From Candidatus Methanogasteraceae archaeon UBA261 (lineage in GTDB: Archaea; Halobacteriota; Methanosarcinia; Methanosarcinales; Methanogasteraceae): a DNA stretch of 29,351 nt. The notes under the pieces were generated by a model. It made no database searches, was not told the DNA's origin, and saw only the letters and a program-made list of their open reading frames with translations. Location of the stretch: positions 1 to 29,351 of the forward strand of contig DAWR01000214.1 of the NCBI GenBank assembly GCA_002506015.1, given 5' to 3'. The position numbers were made by a program, and so were the translations under genes. Shown here one piece after another: positions 1 to 9,362 of this stretch. Position 1 is the first letter of the stretch. Each line of letters begins with the position of its first letter.

Positions 1-61
1 AAAACACGTGCGGAATGTCAGTTACACCATTAGTTCACTGAAAAGAGCAGGGATGCGGGGA

Positions 62-150
62 CGCCCGGACCGGGATTCGAACCCGGGGCGGAGCCTTTCT
101 GCCTGTGTTAGTCGACAGGGCTCCATGCTAGGCCTCTACACTATCCGGAC
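62..150 (-). tRNA. tRNA-Asp (anticodon GUC) with a 16-nt archaeal intron
   Basis: Read on the minus strand this folds as a full cloverleaf. The 7-bp acceptor stem starts GTCCGGA and has one U-G pair. The D arm carries AGAGGCC, the anticodon stem is GAGCC/GGCTC, and the T arm is CCGGG-TTCGAAT-CCCGG. The discriminator base is G and no CCA is encoded. The anticodon loop would be 23 nt, so 16 nt at 97-112 are removed between positions 37 and 38. The precursor forms a textbook bulge-helix-bulge: 3-nt bulge CGA, 4-bp helix CUGU/GCAG, 3-nt bulge AAA. Removal leaves the loop CUGUCGA with anticodon GUC. The intron and the GUC anticodon agree with each other, so I am confident. Confidence 0.95.
97..112 (-). 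other. tRNA-Asp intron (position 37/38)
   Basis: This 16-nt insert sits one base 3' of the anticodon. Cutting after the second base of each 3-nt bulge of the bulge-helix-bulge gives exactly these limits. The part of the intron beyond the central helix can form only a tiny CU/AG hairpin. It is probably removed by the archaeal tRNA splicing endonuclease. Confidence 0.85.
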
Positions 151-191
151 AAATCGTTGGTAGGACAGAGATGGATTAGCTGTCAATATCA

Positions 192-198
192 TTTAAAC
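192..198 (-). promoter_or_regulatory. Possible TATA box of the tRNA gene
   Basis: The minus strand reads GGTTTAAATGA about 42 bases upstream of the mature tRNA 5' end. It lies between the end of the glycosyltransferase gene and the tRNA, which would allow the tRNA its own promoter and a short 5' leader. It is assigned by sequence and position only. Confidence 0.4.
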
Positions 199-227
199 CT
201 TTTGCACCCGGCTTTCCGGAACTTCTG

Positions 228-1754
228 TCACTGCCACCCATAGACCTCGACGACATTGTTGTTGTTCGCCGCCACATAGCGGGTCAGGTTGCCTGTTATG
301 TACTTTTTTATGCTGGGTCTCAGCTTGTACCACCCCGTTGCATCCACGATGACCCAGCCCCGGTCATGCGCACTCACCACTTCCTTAAACGCCTCAACAT
401 CGGTTATTGCGGTGGCATTGGTGTATCTCTCCCTTATAGTTCCTCTAACCAGCGATTTCTCCATCCCTGTACCCACCATATTGAACGCCAGCCAGTAATC
501 GCTCTTTCCAAGATAAAATTGAGTTAGCGGAGTCCACGCTGATACGATTGCATCATCAGGTCGCATATTAGCCGCAACATAGCTGTATGAAGTCCTGAAA
601 TCTGGCTGGGGTGCGTTGGCGCCAAGGTCGTATCGTTCCTTCGGCACGACTGTGAATGCTGGCGAGATAAACATCGCAGAGAGCAGCATGAGCGCAGCAA
701 TCACGTTCATAATCGTCCCTTCTGAAACGCTGGCATCCAATCTGGTCGGGCGGTCCGCGCTTCTGAAGACGCTTCTTGAGTATTCGATTACAAAATCAAG
801 GAAATATCCAATGAGAATGAAGAGTATCGGTATCACAAAGTAGAGATATCTGGTTCCAAGGAGGAGGACGTGGTAGAATATGAAATAGAGCGGTATTATG
901 AGTGCGGATAGCAGAAGCAACCCCTTCCTCCAGTCCCTGTTCATGAGCACGGTTCCGCCCGGAACTGCAACAAACAGGAAGAACCCCAGATCCTTCTTCA
1001 GAAAATAAATATATGTGTCATAATAATCAATCTCCGTCTGGAGCACCAGAGATATGATCCCCTTATGGTATGCAAATCCGGATATAACCGCGCACACGAG
1101 CACAAAGATGACCGCGGCTTTAATATTCACACCTTTCAGCGATCCAAGACTCCAACCCCGCTCCTGAAGTGTGGAGATTGCAAGATATAGCACAAAGACC
1201 GGTATCAACGCATAAGCGAATACATGACTCAGTATTGCGCCTTCAACCGATAAAATCAACAATGCAAGAGATTTTATGCTTTTAGTTCTGGTAAACTCGT
1301 AAAACAGGTATAGTGACAGGATATAGAAGAACTGTAGTTGCTGATACATCCTCGCCTGCCTCGACCAAGCAATCTCCCAGACTGAGAATGCGACCAGGAC
1401 TGCTGCAATGATTCCAATCCGGCTGTTTCCCCACCTGGATCCAATGAGATATACCAGCGGTATCGTCAGCGTTCCGAAGATCACGCTTGGGATGCGTGCG
1501 GCTGACTCTGTTACGCCAAATATCGTAAAAGAGAATGCGATCAGTGCGGTGTTGAGTATCCCGCGCGTGTACGCCACGCCTGAACGGAAGACCGCTGTGC
1601 CCGTATCCAGAATCGCGGTTGCCGCAATCGAACTGATCGCCTCGTCGATCCAGAAGGACTGGGAACCGAGATCATACATCCTCAGAATGAAGCCGGCTGC
1701 CGTCAAAAGAATCACGATCACCAAGGGATACTTCTCTTTTGCAATCGGTGTCAT
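228..1754 (-). CDS. Membrane glycosyltransferase, GT39/PMT-like (ArnT-type)
   Basis: This integral membrane protein of about 508 residues probably transfers a sugar from a lipid-phosphate donor to an acceptor on the outer face of the membrane. The first membrane segment is followed by the loop DLGSQSFWIDEAIS. An Asp-Glu pair at this place is the catalytic signature of the PMT/ArnT/GT39 superfamily. Many hydrophobic segments follow, and the C-terminal 120 residues or so are soluble and probably outside. I start at the ATG at 1754 because GAGG lies just upstream and the family core begins right after it; an in-frame ATG at 1793 would add 13 residues. It runs divergently from proS. Donor and acceptor cannot be told; S-layer or archaellin glycosylation is possible. 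Confidence 0.8.
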   Translation of the reverse strand: MTPIAKEKYPLVIVILLTAAGFILRMYDLGSQSFWIDEAISSIAATAILDTGTAVFRSGVAYTRGILNTALIAFSFTIFGVTESAARIPSVIFGTLTIPLVYLIGSRWGNSRIGIIAAVLVAFSVWEIAWSRQARMYQQLQFFYILSLYLFYEFTRTKSIKSLALLILSVEGAILSHVFAYALIPVFVLYLAISTLQERGWSLGSLKGVNIKAAVIFVLVCAVISGFAYHKGIISLVLQTEIDYYDTYIYFLKKDLGFFLFVAVPGGTVLMNRDWRKGLLLLSALIIPLYFIFYHVLLLGTRYLYFVIPILFILIGYFLDFVIEYSRSVFRSADRPTRLDASVSEGTIMNVIAALMLLSAMFISPAFTVVPKERYDLGANAPQPDFRTSYSYVAANMRPDDAIVSAWTPLTQFYLGKSDYWLAFNMVGTGMEKSLVRGTIRERYTNATAITDVEAFKEVVSAHDRGWVIVDATGWYKLRPSIKKYITGNLTRYVAANNNNVVEVYGWQ

Positions 1755-1867
1755 CGAACCTCGCTCACAGCATAGATATGCGTCTGGTGGCACATAACTG
1801 TTGGCGCATTCCGCATCCGGTTCCGCACCCCCACAAGGTTTATGTCCATACCATTCAATCTCAGTTC

Positions 1868-3349
<1,482 letters not shown>

Positions 3350-3394
3350 AAGTAATAGTAACAATAACGAATAACGTGAGGGATTCATATCAAA

Positions 3395-4120
3395 TTGAAG
3401 AAACGAACCGTTTTGCGGAAGGCACACGGAAATAGCGAAAGTAATGCAACTAATGTGCATAATCGTGATGCGAGTAACGAGGGTAACGGGAACGATGTAC
3501 CCGATGAGAATAGTGGACACGTATCCGAACAAAGCAGCAGCAGTAACGTCGCATCAGAACGTTCTGGTGCATTCGTGATCCCTGGCGATTTCATAGGGAC
3601 GACAGAGGAGTTTCGTGCGGGCGAATCGACCTACGAAACGATGGGCGGTATCTACGCAGCCACCACCGGAACGACCAGAGTCGATCCGGCACATAGGTCT
3701 GTTTCTGTGTTTCCAAGAACGGACGTACCCCCGTTTCTCAAACAAGGGGATATAATCGTTGGACAGGTGACCGGACTGCGCGAATCACTCGCGATGGTTG
3801 CAATCGCCGGCGCAAAAGGTGTCGCCGATCGGGAGATCTCGAATGCGGCGCCCGCGGTCGTCCATGTCTCTAACATCAAGAAGGCTTACGTAAAGGATAT
3901 CACGAACGAGTTCGGGTTGTTCGACATCATCAAGGCGAAGGTAATCGACACCAAGAACATGCGTCTCGACACGTCCGAATCGGACATGGGTGTGATGAAG
4001 GCGTTCTGTTCAAGCTGCAGAGCCCCGATGAAACTGGAGGATTCGAAGCTCAAGTGTTCTGAGTGCGGAAAGATCGAGACACGAAAGTTAGCTTCCACTT
4101 ATGGGACCGGCATCATATAA
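3395..4120 (+). CDS. csl4: Exosome subunit Csl4 (S1 domain and zinc ribbon) with a long Asn/Ser-rich N terminus
   Basis: Csl4 is part of the RNA-binding cap of the archaeal exosome, which degrades and tails RNA. The N-terminal Csl4 domain begins VIPGDFIGTTEEFRAG (about residue 61), followed by an S1 domain (about 115-200, from GDIIVGQVTGL) and a C-terminal zinc ribbon CSSC...CSEC. The family normally begins right at the PGD motif. Here some 60 extra residues rich in Asn, Ser, Gly and Asp precede it, starting at TTG with GTGAGG upstream. An in-frame GTG at 3575 is an alternative start that would give a normal-length protein. The extension is low complexity at the DNA level too. It is followed after 17 bases by a nucleotidyltransferase gene, so the three genes from proS may be cotranscribed. 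Confidence 0.9.
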   Translation: MKKRTVLRKAHGNSESNATNVHNRDASNEGNGNDVPDENSGHVSEQSSSSNVASERSGAFVIPGDFIGTTEEFRAGESTYETMGGIYAATTGTTRVDPAHRSVSVFPRTDVPPFLKQGDIIVGQVTGLRESLAMVAIAGAKGVADREISNAAPAVVHVSNIKKAYVKDITNEFGLFDIIKAKVIDTKNMRLDTSESDMGVMKAFCSSCRAPMKLEDSKLKCSECGKIETRKLASTYGTGII

Positions 4121-4137
4121 CCGACGATAGAGAGATC

Positions 4138-4542
4138 ATGGACGCGGACTTACTCGACGAAAAATTGAGTGGAACAGTCGAGATGATCGATTTATTGGAC
4201 GAATCCGGGAAAGTCAAATTTGTAACCCAGCATAGTTCGTCTGTGGATGGTACGATGAGGGAAGGCTCAGATATCGATCTGGCAATCTATTATGATTGTA
4301 AAGACGACAGTGAACCGTCCCAATACAGATTTAAAGTGGTCTCCAACCTTTTTGATGATGTTTACGACATTCAGATCTTTCAACAGCTTCCCCTGTACGT
4401 GAGAATAGAGGTTCTGAAAAGGAATGTGGTCCGCTGCAGAGATCAACACATTCTGTACGATGTGGCGTGGCAGGCGATAAAGGAGTTTGATGGGTTTAAA
4501 CACCGATACTACGATTATATTGGAGAGAGGCGCATCGTATGA
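4138..4542 (+). CDS. Minimal nucleotidyltransferase (MNT / Pol-beta superfamily)
   Basis: The 134-residue protein carries the nucleotidyltransferase core REGSDIDLAIYY with the two metal-binding Asp residues D45 and D47, and a later DIQIF that supplies the likely third carboxylate (D77). The GSx10DxD signature has the right spacing, but the Gly is Ser (HSSS at 32-35), so nucleotide binding may be weakened. Such proteins often act as antitoxins that modify HEPN-family toxins. No HEPN gene is next to it; the nearest is 4.4 kb away at 8916 and has its own degenerate MNT stub. The start ATG is 17 bases after csl4. Function beyond the fold is not established. Confidence 0.8.
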   Translation: MDADLLDEKLSGTVEMIDLLDESGKVKFVTQHSSSVDGTMREGSDIDLAIYYDCKDDSEPSQYRFKVVSNLFDDVYDIQIFQQLPLYVRIEVLKRNVVRCRDQHILYDVAWQAIKEFDGFKHRYYDYIGERRIV

Positions 4543-4607
4543 GGGCGAGTCTAATAAGGACGAAATTTATGGGTGGATTTTTAATTCCTTCTGAGTAGGA
4601 TAGGAGT

Positions 4608-4673
4608 TATGGCAAAGAAGATTAACCACAGAGGATGCGGAGGGCACAGAGAGTTGCTGTGTTCTCTGTGGTT
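4608..4673 (+). repeat. Dispersed palindromic repeat, copy A (AACCACAGAGG type)
   Basis: The arms AACCACAGAG (4624-4633) and CTCTGTGGTT (4664-4673) can form a hairpin around a GC-rich centre. A second copy lies inverted at 14799-14883 and shares the outer ATGGCAAAGAA, the ATTAACC and the GCGGAGGGCACAGAGAG core. This is a non-coding repeat; the open frame that crosses it is probably accidental. Confidence 0.8.
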
Positions 4674-4748
4674 TTTCGAAACCATTCCAGGAGATGCTAA
4701 AAAGTCTCTCGATGCAACTGAGATCGATATGTTCCGGAGCGTGTTTTC

Positions 4749-5660
4749 ATGAAGATCATGGTTGCCGAGTACGCGGTTGCAACCGGTGATCCCGAGATCT
4801 TTGACGAAGGACGCGCCATGCTCTCGTCTCTTGCAAACAGCTTCAGCACATGCGGGCATCAGGTATGGTATCCTGCGAGAAGCCCGATCGCCGGAATCAG
4901 GGGGGATGCAGTCGAGTGCAGTGGCAGCGATTTCAGAGAATCGGTCGAGAAAATTGCGCGCATGAGCGACGCCGGAATCGTGATCGCTCCTGACGAGATT
5001 CTTGCTGATCTGACCAAAGTTGTTGAGGCTAACACCGTCAACCTCGGCTGCCCTGAGAGGTCGGTTAGGGACTGCGCTGACAAGCTCGTGTGCTCACAGA
5101 TTCTGTCAGCCAGCGGAATTGCTGTTCCCGGGATTGCCGATAATTCCGTTGACGCCGAAGCGTACGTGATCAAACCGAGATGGGGCTGTGCGTCTGACGG
5201 AATATCAATCGTGCATAGGAAAGTTCCGACCGACGATGATTTCATCATAACCAAGTTCATTGCAGGAGAGCATCTGAGCGTAAGTCTGATAATCGGGGAG
5301 AGCACGCTTCCGCTCACTGTGAACAGGCAGTATATCGAGATTGGTTCGGAAATCACTTACAATGGTGGAGTTGTGGCATACCCCACGCCACTCCGGGAGG
5401 AGGTTATGGATGTCGCCGCGAGAGCTGCGCGCGCACTCGGATGCAAGGGGTATGTCGGGCTCGATATCGTTGCAGGAGATGAACTGTATGTGGTGGATGT
5501 CAATCCGAGACCAACAACGTCGTTACTCGGAATCACGAAAGTCATCGATTGCGAGATAGGGGATCTGATTATCCGGGCAAGGTTCGGGGGACTCCCTGAA
5601 TCAATCGGGATATCCGGATCGTTCCGATTCACAAAAGCGGATCTTGTAGATTACGAATGA
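4749..5660 (+). CDS. mfnD: Tyramine-L-glutamate ligase of methanofuran synthesis (ATP-grasp)
   Basis: MfnD joins glutamate to tyramine with ATP, forming the gamma-glutamyltyramine part of methanofuran. The 303-residue protein is a compact ATP-grasp enzyme. It has an N-terminal Rossmann-like part (1-100), an ADKLVCSQIL helix at the start of the ATP-grasp fold, the ATP-binding strand VIKPRWGCASDGI, and the metal-binding end VDVNPRPTTS with conserved Asp and Asn. GGAG lies 9 bases before the ATG. The 3' end overlaps the converging mfnB gene by 10 bases, and shared location in the same pathway supports the call. Other small ATP-grasp ligases look similar, but this context favours MfnD. Confidence 0.88.
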   Translation: MKIMVAEYAVATGDPEIFDEGRAMLSSLANSFSTCGHQVWYPARSPIAGIRGDAVECSGSDFRESVEKIARMSDAGIVIAPDEILADLTKVVEANTVNLGCPERSVRDCADKLVCSQILSASGIAVPGIADNSVDAEAYVIKPRWGCASDGISIVHRKVPTDDDFIITKFIAGEHLSVSLIIGESTLPLTVNRQYIEIGSEITYNGGVVAYPTPLREEVMDVAARAARALGCKGYVGLDIVAGDELYVVDVNPRPTTSLLGITKVIDCEIGDLIIRARFGGLPESIGISGSFRFTKADLVDYE

Positions 5661-6358
5661 TTCATCTGCGCTATAAACTCCTCAACCAGTTCCTTCTTGA
5701 TCTCGGAGCTCCGGTCACCGCCACATACAACCCCGCGGATTCCGATTATGTCCGGATTGATGCGATTCAACGCGTCTATGTCCTCAAACTTGATTGTTCC
5801 GGCAAGTGCAGTGGTGAGATTAAGTTCGCGTGCGTCATCCACGAACTTTGTCAACTCCTCTTCGCTCATATACTCAAATGTTGATCGTCCATCTTTGATT
5901 CCGGTATCGATCATTACTACGTCAAAACCGACCTTTGCACCGATTTCAGGGAGTAACATCGGAGAAATGGAATTTATGCGTGTGTAATCTGCATACGCGG
6001 CTACCACTGCCTTTTTGTTAGGATCGTATTCTTTTATCGACTTCACAACCTTTGACAGCAGTTCTTCTGCTTGGTCAACAGTCTGGATGTCGTACAACCC
6101 GATCTTGATATAATCAGCGCCGGACACTGCAGCACCAAGCGCGGCAAGTGATGCCGTACCCGGTTTGAAATTAAAATCGCCGATCGTTGCGCTGACAGGT
6201 TTCTTTGATTCGATCTCCTCAATTACCGCACGGATCATCCACGGAAAATTCGCGCCGAGAGACCCTTCTTTTGGGTTCTTCACATCGATGATATCGGCAC
6301 CGCCGTCAAGCGCAGCTCTTGCCTCGACCGTGTTGATCGGGCTGACCAGTAGTTTCAT
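5651..6358 (-). CDS. mfnB: (5-formylfuran-3-yl)methyl phosphate synthase
   Basis: MfnB condenses two molecules of glyceraldehyde-3-phosphate to the furan precursor of methanofuran. The 235-residue TIM-barrel protein has the family signature DVKNPKEGSLGA with Lys27, later IKIG with Lys85, and DTGIKDG with Lys155. To my memory Lys27 and Lys155 correspond to the active-site lysines of the Methanocaldococcus enzyme. The ribosome site GGAGG lies 6 bases before the ATG. It converges on and slightly overlaps mfnD, so the two neighbouring genes of one pathway are not in one operon. Confidence 0.95.
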   Translation of the reverse strand: MKLLVSPINTVEARAALDGGADIIDVKNPKEGSLGANFPWMIRAVIEEIESKKPVSATIGDFNFKPGTASLAALGAAVSGADYIKIGLYDIQTVDQAEELLSKVVKSIKEYDPNKKAVVAAYADYTRINSISPMLLPEIGAKVGFDVVMIDTGIKDGRSTFEYMSEEELTKFVDDARELNLTTALAGTIKFEDIDALNRINPDIIGIRGVVCGGDRSSEIKKELVEEFIAQMNHS

Positions 6359-6364
6359 AATATG

Positions 6365-6369
6365 CCTCC
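6365..6369 (-). promoter_or_regulatory. Strong Shine-Dalgarno site of mfnB
   Basis: The minus strand reads GGAGG followed by 6 bases and ATG. It fixes the start of mfnB at 6358. Confidence 0.75.
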
Positions 6370-6421
6370 AATTGTTGCACTGGGAACGCAGTGCGATATT
6401 CTGATGTGATCATCGTACTGG

Positions 6422-6430
6422 TTATATTTA
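6422..6430 (-). promoter_or_regulatory. Possible TATA box of mfnB
   Basis: The minus strand reads TAAATATAA about 64 bases before the mfnB start codon, giving an expected leader of some 35-40 bases. The same bases also fall inside a possible gene remnant read on the plus strand (6391-6516). Confidence 0.45.
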
Positions 6431-6534
6431 ACGGTGTCGGATGTGACGGTGACCCGGACAAGCTTGCAAGCGAGTGCAACACAGTAAAGCATATAGCGGA
6501 ATTAAGATTAGGCTAATATGGATGTGATTGCGGA

Positions 6535-7728
6535 ATGAAAGCGGTGATCCTTGCAGCAGGTGAAGGGACGCGAATGCGTCCGCTGACGAAAGCGTGCCCG
6601 AAGGTGATGCTCCCGGTTGCGAATAGACCTATTCTTGAGAATATCCTGGTCTCCGCAAGAGATTCCGGGGTAGGCGAGTTCATCTGCGTGGTCGGGTACA
6701 TGGGCGATCTGATTAGGGATTACTTCGGAGACGGAAGTCGATTGGACATTCATATCGAGTATGTTGAGCAGAAAGAGCAGCTTGGAACCGCTCATGCGAT
6801 AAAAACGGTTCGTGAGCTTGTGGGAGATCGTTTCATCGTCCTGAACGGGGATGCGATCGTGGGATCGTCTGATCTCAAGACGCTCGCCAGCCGGAAGGAG
6901 GAGATCGTGCTAGCGGTTACGGAGATTGCAAATCCGCGGGGCTACGGCGTTGTGAGGACATCGGGTGATCGGGTGATCGAGATAATCGAGAAACCAAAGC
7001 AGGCAGTCTCGAATATCGTGAATGCAGGAATCTATCTCTTCTCTGACGCAATCTTCGACGCAATCGAGAAGACAGCGCGATCGGTTCGCGGTGAGTACGA
7101 GATAACGGACGCAATTCAGGCGATTATCAACGATTCCAATTCCGATATCGGCTATTCTGTTCTGGATACGTGGATTGACATCGGAAGACCGTGGAATCTG
7201 CTGGACGCAAACGAATTCCTGTTATCGGAGCTCGATTCTGAGATTTCTGGCGAAATTGAACCCTACGCCACATTGAATGGTTCGATTGTAGTCGGGAAGG
7301 ATACGATCGTCAGAAACGGCTCGTACATAACAGGACCTGTTACGATTGGGGATAACTGCGACATCGGTCCGAACTGCTTTATCCGACCGAGTACGTCCAT
7401 AGGGAACGATGTTCGCATCGGAAACGCTGTTGAGGTCAAAAACAGCATCATAAGGGACAACGCAAAGATCGGGCATCTCAGCTATGTCGGAGACAGTATC
7501 ATCGGACGCAACTGCAACCTTGGCGCGGGAACAAAGATTGCGAACCTGCGGCACGATGGTAGAAACATCCGCGTCGCTCTTGCGGGCGAGTCTGTTGATA
7601 CCGGCAGAAGGAAACTCGGTGTTGTGATGGGCGATTACGGGCATACCGGGATTAACACGAGCATCAATGTCGGAGTACTGATGGAAGCAGAGCAGAGCAC
7701 GCATCCGGGCGAGATTGTGATGCGGTGA
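6535..7728 (+). CDS. GlmU-like bifunctional sugar-1-phosphate nucleotidyltransferase / acetyltransferase
   Basis: The 397-residue protein has an N-terminal nucleotidyltransferase domain (about 1-230) with the signature LAAGEGTRMRPLT, the lysine-bearing PKVMLPV, LGTAHAI and the metal-site LNGDAI. It continues into a left-handed beta-helix (about 240-390) built of hexapeptides such as IGDNCDIGPNCFIRP. Archaeal proteins of this layout make UDP-GlcNAc or UDP-GalNAc by uridylylation and acetylation of hexosamine-1-phosphate; some relatives are glucose-1-phosphate thymidylyltransferases. The exact substrate cannot be decided here. GTGAT lies 7 bases before the ATG. Products of this type feed cell-surface glycosylation. 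Confidence 0.88.
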   Translation: MKAVILAAGEGTRMRPLTKACPKVMLPVANRPILENILVSARDSGVGEFICVVGYMGDLIRDYFGDGSRLDIHIEYVEQKEQLGTAHAIKTVRELVGDRFIVLNGDAIVGSSDLKTLASRKEEIVLAVTEIANPRGYGVVRTSGDRVIEIIEKPKQAVSNIVNAGIYLFSDAIFDAIEKTARSVRGEYEITDAIQAIINDSNSDIGYSVLDTWIDIGRPWNLLDANEFLLSELDSEISGEIEPYATLNGSIVVGKDTIVRNGSYITGPVTIGDNCDIGPNCFIRPSTSIGNDVRIGNAVEVKNSIIRDNAKIGHLSYVGDSIIGRNCNLGAGTKIANLRHDGRNIRVALAGESVDTGRRKLGVVMGDYGHTGINTSINVGVLMEAEQSTHPGEIVMR

Positions 7729-7814
7729 TCGAGGGCGGGGCGGAGCGTATGAAAGACTTCGTTAGCATAGGCTTTCAGCAATCCTTTATCCTCCGAAGAG
7801 CCCCATTCTCCACC

Positions 7815-8570
7815 ATGCACAGAGTGATCGACGAGATACTGGAGTCTACACGGCGCAGAGTCGCTGACATCCGCACTACAGATGCGCCCGAGAAAATCAA
7901 GCACAGGGACGTGATTCAACTGATACGGTCTCGCAAGCAAGAAAACAAGATCCCGGTCATTTCCGAGGTGAAACCCGGCTCACCAACGATTGCGAAGCGC
8001 GACATAACCCCAGACGACGCAGCAAGTATTGCGCGGGAGATGGAGGCAGCCGGTGCAGTAGCGATCTCTGTATTGACCGAGCCGGATTTCTTCTACGGGA
8101 GCCTAAAAAATCTCTCTGCAGTTCGAAGATCAGTTACAATACCCGTATTGAGAAAAGACTTCATAATCGATTACAAACAGATATATGAGACCAAAAGCGA
8201 TCTCATATTACTTATCGCCGGCATACTCGGGGATGATCTTTGCAGGTTTGTCGATCGGTCTCTTGCACGCGGGCTGGAGCCACTCGTGGAGGTGCATAAC
8301 AAAACCGAGCTTGTGGATGCGCTCGCTACGAAGACAAGAATCATCGGCATCAACAACCGGGATCTTTCGACGCTCACAATCGACCTATCGACAACAGAGC
8401 GTCTGATTCCAATGATAGCGGACGACCGGATCGTAATTGGTGAGAGCGGTGTCCAAAACTCGGCAGATGCGGTTCGTGTGATCAACGCAGGGGCGGATGC
8501 GATTCTTGTCGGGACTGCGATCATGGACGCGCCGTTTGAGCGAACAAAAGAGCTGGTTGGCGCGCTTTAG
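7815..8570 (+). CDS. trpC: Indole-3-glycerol phosphate synthase
   Basis: TrpC closes the indole ring in tryptophan synthesis. The TIM-barrel protein shows ISEVKPGSPT (catalytic Glu and Lys, phosphate loop), VLTEPDFFYGS, LRKDFI with the catalytic Lys, the strand end EVH, GINNRDL and the phosphate-binding GESGV. I start at the ATG at 7815, giving 251 residues, the normal archaeal length; upstream in-frame ATGs add a tail unlike the family. No other trp gene is near, so this copy is detached from the pathway operon. A TTTATC-like box about 25 bases upstream would suit a leaderless transcript. Inverted repeats follow the stop codon. Confidence 0.95.
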   Translation: MHRVIDEILESTRRRVADIRTTDAPEKIKHRDVIQLIRSRKQENKIPVISEVKPGSPTIAKRDITPDDAASIAREMEAAGAVAISVLTEPDFFYGSLKNLSAVRRSVTIPVLRKDFIIDYKQIYETKSDLILLIAGILGDDLCRFVDRSLARGLEPLVEVHNKTELVDALATKTRIIGINNRDLSTLTIDLSTTERLIPMIADDRIVIGESGVQNSADAVRVINAGADAILVGTAIMDAPFERTKELVGAL

Positions 8571-8615
8571 TCTGGAAGGTATCGTATAGGTATATACTCA
8601 ATAACTTGTGGTAGG

Positions 8616-8688
8616 AACCACGAGATTGCACAGTCTGCGAAGCCATCTTCACAAGATTTCTGTGTTAATCCTGTGTGATCTCGTGGTT
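8616..8688. repeat. Imperfect palindrome after trpC
   Basis: The arms AACCACGAGATTGCACAG (8616-8633) and its near-complement CTGTGTGATCTCGTGGTT (8671-8688) match at 16 of 18 positions and enclose 37 bases. It starts like the dispersed AACCAC repeats at 4624 and 14799 and ends in TTTT, so it may act as a trpC terminator or be a relic of the repeat family. The rest of the 345-base gap to 8916 is AT-rich and contains another eroded repeat piece (CCACAGATTAACACTGAT, 8834-8851) but no convincing gene. Confidence 0.65.
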
Positions 8689-8915
8689 TTAGAGACTTTT
8701 TATCATTTTCTGGGTATCCGGAGTTGTATTATGTAAGAACAATTGATAGAATGGGTAACTATTGATCTGAAAAGTCAGTTACACCGTTGATCTACGTAAT
8801 CCATATTAATCAATGGGAAATAAAACTGTTAGCCACAGATTAACACTGATTTCGCCAATCCAACCGTACCACTGTTTGCAGGATTGCCATCAGGTATATC
8901 AACCGACCAGAAGAA

Positions 8916-9362
8916 ATGGATGAAAACATGCCGATGGACAAGAGACGCGTTGAACAATACAGATCCAAAATCAGATATATCCTTGGACCTGTGCATGCCA
9001 TTCCCAAAGACGTCGGGACCAGAGATGAACAGTCCATCGAGGAGGTGCTGTACCGGGTACAGACCAGTATCGATGCTGCAATGGACATGGCTGCGATGCT
9101 GGTACATGACAGCGGAGTTTGTGTCGGCGACCACTACGAGAACATCGATCGCCTCGTGGCGAAGCATGAAATCAACCAGGGGTTTGCACAGAAGCTCATG
9201 GTACTGAATGTCACGAGACACGCAACCGTCCAGGAATATGGGGTGCTTGGGAACATCGAAGAGATCAAAGGAATGGTTTTCGCATTCATAAACAGATCGA
9301 GGCTAAACTGGATGCACCCTGACATCGGTATTGAATCCGATATCCCCGTCCTGCAGGACTGA
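8916..9362 (+). CDS. HEPN-family protein (DUF86/HepT-like) with a degenerate catalytic motif
   Basis: The 148-residue, mostly helical protein matches archaeal DUF86 proteins: an N-terminal MDKRRVEQYRSKIRYIL helix, VLYRVQTSIDAAMDMAAMLV, then VGDHYENIDRLV and a C-terminal helix. Active HepT toxins are RNases with an R-N-x-L-V-H-x-Y motif. Here the equivalent is R101-HATVQEY, so the Asn is His and the catalytic His is Gln (residue 106). RNase activity is therefore doubtful. Start codons at 8916, 8928 and 8934 are possible; MDKRR at 8934 fits the family best. A stub of an MNT antitoxin gene follows directly (9361-9420), showing that this was once a normal HEPN-MNT pair. Confidence 0.8.
   Translation: MDENMPMDKRRVEQYRSKIRYILGPVHAIPKDVGTRDEQSIEEVLYRVQTSIDAAMDMAAMLVHDSGVCVGDHYENIDRLVAKHEINQGFAQKLMVLNVTRHATVQEYGVLGNIEEIKGMVFAFINRSRLNWMHPDIGIESDIPVLQD

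Noticed and set aside
1739..1867. Longer N terminus of ProS from the ATG at 1739
   Set aside because: The extra 43 residues overlap the divergent gene's start region and do not resemble ProS; the family N terminus begins at 1868.
4609..4751. Open frame MAKKINHRGCGGHREL through repeat copy A
   Set aside because: The N-terminal half is the repeat itself, and copy B gives the same start MAKKINHRGRGGHREL. Such frames arise from the repeat and are not genes; only the tail after 4676 is kept as a weak finding.
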